From assembly GCA_001661515.1 (NCBI GenBank), contig LUVW01000015.1, forward strand, positions 593,035-603,952: DNA of 10,918 nt, in the 5' to 3' direction. Position numbers and translations under genes: made by a program. Below, piece after piece: positions 1 to 6,832 of the stretch (positions within the stretch are counted from its first letter, which is position 1; the number at the start of each line of letters is the position of its first letter). This stretch comes from Capniomyces stellatus. Lineage: Eukaryota > Kickxellomycota > Harpellomycetes > Harpellales > Legeriomycetaceae. A model generated the notes under the pieces. The model was not told the origin of the DNA, did no database searches, and was given only the letters and a program-made list of their open reading frames with translations.

Positions 1-285
1 CACGTATACCCTGTGTTCCACGTATCGCTTCTCAAACATTTTAACACCACCCCGTTCTCAAACCGCGTTCAGGAAACCCCACTTCCAATTATGGTTGATA
101 ACCAACTAGAATTTGAAGTATCAGCCATACTTGATTCTAAGAAATTGAAAGGCAAACTGAAGTATCTGATTGACTGGAAGGGATATGCGCCTGAAGACAG
201 GACATGGGAGGACGCGTCCGATGTCAATGCACCCGAACTGTTAGCCGAATACCACGCGGCTTATCCAAACAAGCCAGGCCCTTGA
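1..285 (+). CDS. Ty3/Gypsy chromovirus polyprotein, C-terminal end (integrase tail + chromodomain), 5'-partial
   Basis: The frame is open from base 1 to the TGA at 283-285 and gives 94 residues. It starts inside the integrase C-terminal region: residues 4-12 read PVFHVSLLK, the conserved 'HPVFHVSLLKP' block of Ty3/Gypsy integrases. A chromodomain follows at about residues 37-85, with the hallmark YLIDWKGYAPEDRTWE at 55-70 and an acidic/hydrophobic C-terminal helix (NAPELLAEY). Positions equivalent to the HP1 methyl-lysine cage are F38, W59 and Y62, so an aromatic cage looks preserved with Phe for the first Tyr. In chromoviruses this domain directs integration to marked chromatin. No frameshift or early stop is visible in the part present, and a purine tract and LTR-like sequence follow directly. 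The rest of the element lies left of the window. Family assignment is firm; whether the element is active cannot be judged. Confidence 0.92.
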   Translation, partial: HVYPVFHVSLLKHFNTTPFSNRVQETPLPIMVDNQLEFEVSAILDSKKLKGKLKYLIDWKGYAPEDRTWEDASDVNAPELLAEYHAAYPNKPGP

Positions 286-294
286 GTGCGCCTT

Positions 295-303
295 AAGGAG
301 GAG
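295..303 (+). other. Polypurine tract of the retrotransposon
   Basis: An all-purine run AAGGAGGAG lies 9 bases after the polyprotein stop and 3 bases before the TG that opens the putative 3' LTR. This is the expected place for the plus-strand primer site of an LTR retrotransposon. The assignment rests on position and composition only. Confidence 0.6.
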
Positions 304-363
304 TGATGTCATGATCCAATCATGTCATTCCACAAAAAAAATCATACATTTTTAATTAAATTA

Positions 364-389
364 CAAAATGCCAAGCTCTTGGCATTTTG
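364..389. repeat. Hairpin, 12-bp perfect arms, 2-nt loop
   Basis: The left arm CAAAATGCCAAG (364-375) is followed by CT and its exact reverse complement (378-389). It lies in the U3-like part of the putative LTR, about 80 bp downstream of the polyprotein stop. It could act as a transcript hairpin or a cruciform; no function is shown by the sequence. Confidence 0.85.
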
Positions 390-453
390 CCATTTATTCT
401 TTTTATAATTTTTCTATTTTTTATTTAGTTTTAAAATATATAAATAGTTTAGG

Positions 454-484
454 ATTTTATTGCTAAGATTCTTAGCAATAAAAT
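454..484. repeat. Hairpin, 14-bp perfect arms, 3-nt loop
   Basis: The left arm ATTTTATTGCTAAG (454-467) is followed by ATT and its exact reverse complement (471-484). It sits just downstream of the TATA-like stretch of the putative LTR. The right-arm motif CTTAGCAATAAA recurs exactly at 776-787, outside the proposed LTR. Confidence 0.85.
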
Positions 485-1582
485 ATCTTTATGTTTTTCC
501 AAGTTTTAATAAAATAAATCCAAGCCTTTTAATATTTAAAATAAACATTATAATACTTAGTTTCTTTTCCTGACAGTCCTCTTGTGGTTTTATCAATTGT
601 ATTTAGAGGTCCGATTGGATGTGCTCATTATTATTATTAATTATCTAGTTATTTATTTAGTTATTCGTTTGATTATTGATTTAGTTAGTTATTTATTTAG
701 TTATTTTATTTATTTAGTTAGTTAGTTATAAGGATATGAGATTCGACTCAAAGGAGTGAATCTTTCTAGTTTTTACTTAGCAATAAAGATACAGCAACAT
801 TAAGATACGGACGATCTCCAGTGAGATCAAAATAAGACTAGCAGTTAACAGTAGTATATGCAGGTGATATTTTAAGCCGGAAATTCACACTACATATTTA
901 TTAGATTTATCGGCACCGTCCAATTGACTGAGTACCTGACCTAAGATATAACACTAAATGTGTTATGATAACTAAATTAAAATGATCTACTATTGATCTA
1001 CTTCTCTTATATGTTTCTGGACTTATTATATTTATAAAATAAACTACTTGTCAAATAAAAGACACTGTTCAACCCAATGCTATAAAACTAACTAATTATC
1101 TGAAAACATTACTAAATATATAAAATAAATTTCAATAAAATAAATAATAAAATAAGTAAAATAATGTTATAATTAGTGGGTTAATGCTATGTAAAAACCC
1201 GTAGGATAAAACCATAACTATTAACCAACAACTATAACATTTTCATGTTGTATTTACATACAACAACATTTTTTTTCCGCCTCTTATCCACATAAACCAC
1301 CCACCAGACTCATTATGTTTTGTTCAGCCAGTTCAAGTTGACCAGTTTGGTTCAGTTTGGTTCAGTATGGTTTATCCTTATCAAGTTTCCTAGAAATTTC
1401 GTCTCCAATTTGTGTGCATTACATATTTTGGTTGGTGCTATAGCATCATGATGTTATGAACATGAATATAGATGTTTATACCGGTTATTTGTAAAGCATA
1501 TTTATGAACCAAAAGCCAATAATGTTAATAAGTAAAAACAATTGTTGTTCCGATTGACTTTGGTGAAAATTCAATTGTATCT

Positions 1583-1610
1583 GTTTATATACTTTTCAAG
1601 GTATATAAAC
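1583..1610. repeat. Hairpin, 10-bp perfect arms, 8-nt loop
   Basis: The arm GTTTATATAC (1583-1592) pairs with GTATATAAAC (1601-1610). The AT-rich composition makes chance plausible, but a second hairpin of the same arm length lies 80 bp downstream. Confidence 0.7.
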
Positions 1611-1689
1611 ATTGTTATAAAATATAAATATAAACTTTAATATAGACAAGTCAACACTTAACTATTGTAAACCAATAATTTAATAAAAA

Positions 1690-1716
1690 CATATGTTTAA
1701 TGTACATAAACATATG
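1690..1716. repeat. Hairpin, 10-bp perfect arms, 7-nt loop
   Basis: The arm CATATGTTTA (1690-1699) pairs with TAAACATATG (1707-1716), with loop ATGTACA. No associated gene was found. Confidence 0.7.
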
Positions 1717-2344
1717 GAATCATTACACTTACCGACACGTTTTTCATAATCATTGTCTTGATGTTTAGTTGTTACAAATATCGACGGTCTGTCCTATATG
1801 CAGACACCAACTTAAACCTTGTTCAGACTCTGAAATATTCGAACAATAATTAGAACCAGATTTGTATTTTAATAAATTGTCTATAGATTTAGATATAGAA
1901 TATATTGTGCATGATTAAAATGCGTATAGATTTGCTCCATCGAATGTGTTGTAGACCATTTTTGATTAAAATAAAGTGAAAGGTAAATAAAACGTTGAGA
2001 ATTTTTTTAAAAAAAAGGTTGATATCAACAATTAAATAAAAAAGATTGGGATTTGAAAGTTGGAGTTTAAAGAATACAAAACTAAGTATTAAAAAAATGC
2101 ATGTTGAGAAATGCAGTGACAATTTTTAAAAAGAGAAGAACAAAGAATTAAAAATTGAAAATTGAACTTCAATAAAAATAAAAATAAAATTGAAAATTGA
2201 ATAAAAAAATAAAAAAAATTGAAAATTGAAAACAAACGGAACGGTCTAACTGTATCAAATGCTGAATGAATTAAAATCGGCATTTTCATTTGTTTATCGA
2301 ATATTCAACGTGAGAAGATAAAAAAAAATAGGCTGTTGGTAAAA

Positions 2345-4961
2345 ATGACAGAAGAAATAAAAGTGTGGCTTAGAGAGGTGGAAGAGTATACAAAGTACGA
2401 TAAAGATGTAGAAAGCTTTTGGGAAAAGATACTGGGGAATAAAGAGAAGCTGTTTCTACTTGAGAGCAAGTTGGAGAGCGCGAGCAGTGAGAGTTTAAGC
2501 GAGTATGTACAAAGTATAGAAGCTATCGGTAGGGTAGAAAAACTTGATGAAGAGAAGGGAAGCAAAGTAGAGAACGGTGTATACAAAGAGAAGACAATAA
2601 GCGACAAGAAGAAAACCAATCATCAAGGAAAAATAGAAAGAGAAAAAGAAAGCAAAAAGACGGTGATGATTGAAGAGATTTTTAGGTTTTATGAGGTGGT
2701 TGGGATAGAGATTAAAAGTCTAGGGCAAAAGGTGACAGAAGATAGAGCGAAAGAGATAAAAAAGTCGATAAGAGAGCTTGGGATAATAACGATGGCAACA
2801 TTGATGGACGTGGCGATCTGTTTTGGGGGGCTGTACAACGAGCGGGTAAAGAATACCCTGAAGAGATATTTAGATAGTATGGAATGGTTACGAGAAGAGG
2901 TCAGGGACACGCTTGGGGTCTTTGGGGGAATAATAAAAGAGATTAATCGGATGGGGGCTGAGGGAATAAAGGGCGAAGATGGTGGGCTGGATGAAGAGCA
3001 ATTGACGGAGCAAGAGGTAGTAGTCTGCATCAACAGTTGGACAAAGATGATTCAGGTATCTGAAATAGTGAGTCTGGAGATGGGTAGAAAAGAAAATAAG
3101 GCGATAATCGAGGATATGATTGAGATATATGAAAGGTACGGGAAGAATGATAGGATAAGAAACAGGGAAGGTTGGGAAAGAATAAAAGTAGAAGTTTTGA
3201 TGTTTTGTTCAGCAGTAATAAAAGAAGGGGTTGGGAAAGTCAAAGGGATGGCGAGCAAAGGGCCCAAAGAAAAGGCAGAGATAGTGTCGAATTTTGGGCA
3301 AATAGTAGAGTTGATGATAGACAAAATAAGCAGTAATGTCGAGGTGGCTATGGAGAACCTGGAGCTATTGTCTAGTAGCAATATTCTGTTTGATCTGGAA
3401 TTTGTTTTTAGAATAGGAGAAATGCTGAGACAAGCTGCAAAGGAAATAGAAGAAAGCTACAGCACAGACAGTATAAGGGAAAACGAATACTACAGAGATT
3501 TGGGATGGGATTACGAACAAATTGAATATGTGGCTCAGACTCTTGAACAAGTAGTAAGAATGGCGGATAATGAATACCTGGATGAACAGAGAGTAGTACC
3601 GGAATATCTAGTAATTATTTCAATATTAATCAAGATATGTATCTAGTAATAATTGATTAAAAAATAAATATTATACATTAGTATTACTATTATTACTGGC
3701 ATTACTGGCATTGCTATTAATACTATTGCTATTATTGTTGGCATTTAATCTACAATTCTTTAATTGTATTTTTTTTATTGTTTTACATTCGGTTAGGATT
3801 ATTTGTTGGCCAATAAGCTGTTGAAAGTTCATAAAGAACCAGCACTTGACCCAATATCCAAGGCAACTGTAGATGTGGAATTGGACTTCAACATAAACTC
3901 TCAAAGTTTAAAGACTTTGCAAGAAATGTTTGCAACTACTGACCCCAAAATTTTGATAACTCAGCTTATTAGCAGCCAAGGAAACATTTCTTTGGCAGCT
4001 TTAAAAGTAAGCAAGCTAAACGAACAGAATCCAAACTCAAACTCAAACTCAAACCTAAACTCAACCCCAAATCCTAGTCTGTTAGACGAGCGACGAAATG
4101 TTTTTGACAACGATGAGTTTGATGTATTTAGAAATGATTATGTTGATGAGTCGTTAATCTTGGTTGACAAACACAAAAGACCATCAACATCAACCCCAGT
4201 TCTTGACAGCCTGGCTTATACTGCTGGAAACAAAAACTTGATTATTGCGGCTGCTGCTCTACTTGAGGAAGACGAGTATGATGATTCGTACGACTTTGTT
4301 GATGTTGGGCTGGTTTCTGCCGCCGATCCAGACGATCCAGACGATCGAGTTGTTGGTCCAGCCAGAAACTATGCTTCTGGAAGTCACAGTAACTCAGCTC
4401 CCAAAATTGTGGAGAACCACGACTCCTATCTGTCTTTGTTGGTTGACTCTGATCCTTCTGTATTTTCTCGCACTCAGGATTCCCGCAGGTCAGCGAAGCG
4501 ACAGACTATAAAGGAGAAGACTGGTTTGACAGATGAACAAATCGAAGGATGGTTTATAATGTTGTCCAAAAATGTAGGAACTCCAATATTTATACGCATA
4601 TACTTGTCAAATTATAATAACGCAAATCCTTGTCAAATTATAATAACGCATATTCTTGTCAAATTATAATAACGCATATTCTTGTCAAATTATAATAACG
4701 CAAATCCTTGTCAAAATTTACGTCCATTAGCCTGCAAAACTGGCCAATATTCAGTCCCAGTCACTTCTTAATAACCCAAACAGACCCAAAGACCCAAACT
4801 CTCAACCCCAAGCCTCCGCTAATAGATATAAATCCACCTCCAAGCCTACCGCTGATTCTAGTTCTGACTCTAAACAAAGACAATTTGATCAACGCAACAA
4901 ATCAAGTAGAGCTAACCACAATAGAAAAAGTGCTCACTCTCGAAAAGTCAACCAAACCTAA
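2345..4961 (+). CDS. RQT3: ASCC2/Cue3 (Rqt3) homologue: RQT/ASC-1 complex CUE-domain subunit, three exons
   Basis: Exons are 2345-3610, 3797-4573 and 4731-4961 (757 aa); introns of 186 and 157 nt both fall in phase 0. The ATG at 2345 has A at -3. Exon 1 gives the helical N-terminal region with the conserved 'FW' near residue 28 and an LMDVAICFG-type helix matching 'ILDLCVLFG' of human ASCC2. Exon 2 holds a CUE-like domain (about 458-498), an Asn/Ser repeat, the signature RRNVFDNDEFDVF (521-533), the acidic motif EDEYDDSYD (580-588) and GLTDEQIEGWFIML (665-678). Exon 3 ends with RANHNRK (741-747), matching the 'RANHNRR' tail of ASCC2. In known family members the CUE domain binds ubiquitin and helps the Slh1/ASCC3 helicase split collided ribosomes. 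The exon 1 donor is the least certain point: GTAATT at 3611 was chosen, and GTAGTA at 3593 would also keep the frame. Length equals the family norm. It converges on CIA2. Confidence 0.93.
3681..3742. repeat. ATT/GGC-type short repeats in RQT3 intron 1
   Basis: The intron contains imperfect 9-bp units such as ATTACTGGC (twice in a row), followed by ATTGCTATT-type units. On the - strand this reads as an Asn/Ser/Ala-rich peptide, which explains a spurious open frame there. It lies wholly within the inferred intron. Confidence 0.7.
4033..4062 (+). repeat. Coding hexanucleotide repeat (AAACTC)x5 in RQT3 exon 2
   Basis: Five consecutive 6-bp units are present; the fourth is the variant AAACCT. They encode an Asn-Ser dipeptide run between the CUE-like domain and the RRNVFDNDEFDVF motif, a place that is probably a flexible linker. 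Unit number may vary between strains. Confidence 0.85.
4603..4716 (+). repeat. 26-bp minisatellite inside RQT3 intron 2
   Basis: Four complete 26-bp units start at 4603, 4629, 4655 and 4681, with a partial fifth at 4707. Each begins CTTGTCAAATTATAATAACG. Units 1 and 4 end CAAATC and units 2 and 3 end CATATT, an A-B-B-A order. Every full unit carries TAATAAC, close to the TACTAAC branch-site consensus. The last copy (4693-4699) is about 31 nt upstream of the inferred acceptor AG at 4729-4730. There are no spacers, so this is not a CRISPR array. Confidence 0.92.
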
Positions 4962-5221
4962 TTTCAAATAGTACACATCATAGTTTTGCTGCGTTTATTG
5001 TCAACCTCAACTATTTAGTGTTATTTATTAAAAATTAAAAGTAAAAATAATAGTAAAAATAACAGTAAAAATAACAGTAAAAAATAAAATAAAAATAAAA
5101 ACTACAAGCAAATTGATATTTGTATATTATAACCAGCCGGTTTCTACATTATTCCCCTGTCCAAATTCTATTTATGAACTCGTTTGTTTATCTATGCATT
5201 TTTCAAGCTGGCTTTATCTGG
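4962..5221. other. Intergenic region between convergent RQT3 and CIA2
   Basis: These 260 bp separate two stop codons that face each other, so they hold both 3' UTRs and polyadenylation regions. The middle is A-rich on the + strand and includes the 12-bp repeats at 5040-5087. No gene is seen. Confidence 0.7.
5040..5087 (+). repeat. 12-bp tandem repeat AGTAAAAATAAC, about 4 units
   Basis: Units start at 5040 (ending AT), 5052, 5064 and 5076 (degenerate). The repeat lies midway between the convergent stop codons, where it could influence 3'-end formation; this role is inference. Confidence 0.8.
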
Positions 5222-6007
5222 CTACTCAAATGCGGTAACTAGGCATTGTTCTACTACATCCAAAAGATTCCGATTCTCCAGAGCTGCCGCCACTCTCTCT
5301 TTATCATTCAGTTGCTTGTTTATCGCCTCTTCAGACTGATGAGTTCCCTCTCGAATCTTAACATCAATCTATTTTATTATCCAACTTTAGTTATCAGTGA
5401 CATTTATATAATGCTTGTTTTAACTCCATTATCTAAACATTCTCGTCTTTTGCTATTATTTATTATTTATTCCATATTCTTATTATTTATTATTTATTAA
5501 TTACTATTTACCCACCTTAAATCTATCGGGCAAACTACGCAGCAAACACACACGAATACACAATCCAATAAGCGTTGCCATTGAACAATGCGGAATTGTC
5601 GGTGTGAACTCTATTTTCGCGTAGTTGTTGCTGTCCGAAACGTATATGTGTTCCTTTTGTGTTACGTTTAGCTGCTCCAGTGTCAATGGATGTTCTGGAT
5701 CTGTTATCTTCCTAATCAAATCTGTACAGTTGCTTATTTTTAATCTCCTTATTATAGTTGTGTCTTTATTTCCTTTTTTCTTCTATCATTTTTCAACATC
5801 CTGTTTGTTTTGTATCTTAACTTTGGTTAATCAATGCAAATCATTCCCTCTCCCCCTAAAAAAAACAAAAACAAAAAAAAACTTACCATAAACCTCCTCT
5901 GCGTCTATTGGGTCAGATACTGAATCGTCAAAGTCTTGCTCTGATGGCTCTCTGACATTTTCTTTTACTTTGTAAATTTGCGGTGCTGAATTTATCTTTT
6001 CTGACAT
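5222..6007 (-). CDS. CIA2: Cia2/MIP18 (CIAO2) family cytosolic Fe-S cluster assembly factor, three exons
   Basis: Exons on the - strand are 6007-5887, 5721-5516 and 5368-5222 (157 aa); introns are 165 nt (GTAAGT...CAG, after one base of a codon) and 147 nt (GTGGGT...TAG, phase 0). The short, acidic N-terminus leads into [20 protein letters not shown] (32-51), then LTLEQLNV (53-60), [15 protein letters not shown] (79-93), [10 protein letters not shown] and, in exon 3, [20 protein letters not shown] and the final helix. These are hallmarks of the MIP18/CIAO2 family (human CIAO2B is about 163 aa). C86 corresponds to the conserved cysteine of the PHCSMA motif. The family member works with Cia1 and Met18/MMS19 as the targeting complex that delivers Fe-S clusters to cytosolic and nuclear apoproteins. 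The ATG at 6007 has A at -3. The gene is divergent from cyclin C and convergent with RQT3. The protein appears complete and intact. Confidence 0.95.
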
Positions 6008-6832
6008 TTTGCTTGTTTCGATACTCCGATTACTGTTTTTATTTATTATACACTCTATTCTTTTTTTTCTCTTTATACTTGTGGTGTTGGATAATTTCTT
6101 TTGTTTAATTTAACACTGTCATTTAAGTTAGACTTTGATTATTCTTTATTGCAATGTTTTATCTATCTTGTATCAAAAGGTGCTTTTACTTTTTTCCATT
6201 TACATGAATCAGTTTATTAAAAATATTCGAATATCAAAATTATGCTTTTTTTTTCTCTTTGTAATAAAGTTTTTTTTTTATTGAAAGGCAATCAAGTTTT
6301 TTACATGTTATTAAAATCCCCTTATTCCAGCAATGAGAAATCCCAACATTTTAATAACGGGACGTTTTAGCCATTTTAATCACTTTTCCATTGGCTCGTT
6401 TTACACGTGAAATACGCATTGGCTATTGGATATATGAGCTAATTTTAAACCCAAACAAAATTGGGCACAAGGATACTTTACTTGGGAACACTGTTTTTTT
6501 TCTTTCGACAAAAACTCGAGATTTCTTTACTTGTAAATTTGTGCATCTACCAATTTTATCTTTTTTTTTATAAATCAAGTTTACCAAAAGTACACTTGAA
6601 AACCTGAACATTTTATAAAAAAAATAGCAAAACAAAACATAAACAATCAAATCTACTTTTTAAATAAAATCATTCGACCATTCAACTAAACATATAATAA
6701 ACTCATCCGATAAAGCTACAGTTTTTTTCCCCAGCATACTCCATTTGCCAGGCCCTACCTACCTTTAAAGCCCATTATAAAATCAAGCGTTAGCACTCTA
6801 TAATAACATTGATAAAGCAGTCAAAACCGATA
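6008..6832. other. Divergent intergenic/promoter region of CIA2 and cyclin C
   Basis: An 825-bp AT-rich region separates the two start codons. It contains several long T runs (for example about 6061-6068, 6246-6253 and 6272-6279), which are common in fungal promoters, and the CCAAT/CACGTG cluster listed separately. Open frames inside it (6391-6573 on +, 6423-6650 on -) lack family resemblance and start from weak contexts, so no gene is called. Confidence 0.65.
6390..6429. promoter_or_regulatory. Candidate regulatory cluster: three inverted CCAAT boxes around CACGTG
   Basis: ATTGG (CCAAT on the - strand) occurs at 6390-6394, 6418-6422 and 6425-6429, with a palindromic CACGTG E-box at 6404-6409. 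CCAAT is the site of the HAP/CBF/NF-Y complex and CACGTG that of bHLH factors. All three CCAAT boxes point toward CIA2, about 380 bp from its start codon and about 400 bp from that of cyclin C. The motifs are seen directly; regulation is inferred. Confidence 0.4.

Larger units (their letters stand above)
307..575 (+). mobile_element. Putative 3' LTR of the Ty3/Gypsy element (269 bp)
   Basis: The segment opens TGTCA just after the polypurine tract and closes TGACA, a perfect 5-bp inverted terminal repeat with the TG...CA ends typical of LTRs. Inside are a TATA-like stretch (ATATATAAAT, about 437-446), an AATAAA signal near 508-513 and two strong hairpins (364-389 and 454-484). If the boundary is right, the target-site duplication would begin with GTCCT at 576. 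The left border is well placed. The right border is inferred only from the inverted terminus, because the 5' LTR lies outside the window and no second copy is present to compare. Confidence 0.5.
576..2344. other. Gene-free AT-rich region between the LTR and RQT3
   Basis: No coding exon, tRNA or recognisable element was found in either strand. The stretch at about 633-729 is low-complexity sequence built from TTAG/TTAT-type units. An imperfect hairpin around GATTCGACTC / GAGTGAATC lies near 741-763, and two perfect 10-bp-arm hairpins are listed separately. Positions 1965-2260 are strongly A-rich on the + strand and probably form the promoter/5' leader of the downstream gene. The open frames on the - strand near 1889-2289 are Phe/Leu/Ile-rich readings of this A-rich tract and are not considered genes. 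Confidence 0.6.

Noticed and set aside
1889..2289. Two overlapping - strand open frames
   Set aside because: They are Phe/Leu/Ile-rich readings of an A-rich promoter-like tract, with no motif and no splice or start support.
2305..3550. Several 60-115-codon open frames on the - strand (2305-2619, 2689-3033, 3052-3381, 3365-3550)
   Set aside because: They lie antisense to RQT3 exon 1, which is purine-rich, so the complement is poor in stops and reads as Ser/Leu/Phe-rich sequence without domain resemblance.
3671..3904. Asn/Ser-rich - strand open frame
   Set aside because: The Asn/Ser part is the complement of the short repeats in RQT3 intron 1, and the rest is antisense to exon 2.
4603..4716. 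Regularly repeated 26-bp units considered as a CRISPR array
   Set aside because: The units are head-to-tail with no spacers, inside a eukaryotic intron.
4245..4971. + strand open frames 4245-4511 and 4708-4971
   Set aside because: They are alternative frames of RQT3 exons 2 and 3; the family motifs (EDEYDDSYD, RANHNRK) are found in the other frame.
5246..5891. + strand open frames 5246-5500 and 5625-5891
   Set aside because: They are antisense to the CIA2 exons and introns, whose conserved motifs are on the - strand.
6391..6650. Open frames in the CIA2-cyclin C intergenic region on both strands
   Set aside because: They are short, overlap each other, have no recognisable motif, and the + strand frame begins at TTG. 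Promoter sequence is the better explanation.
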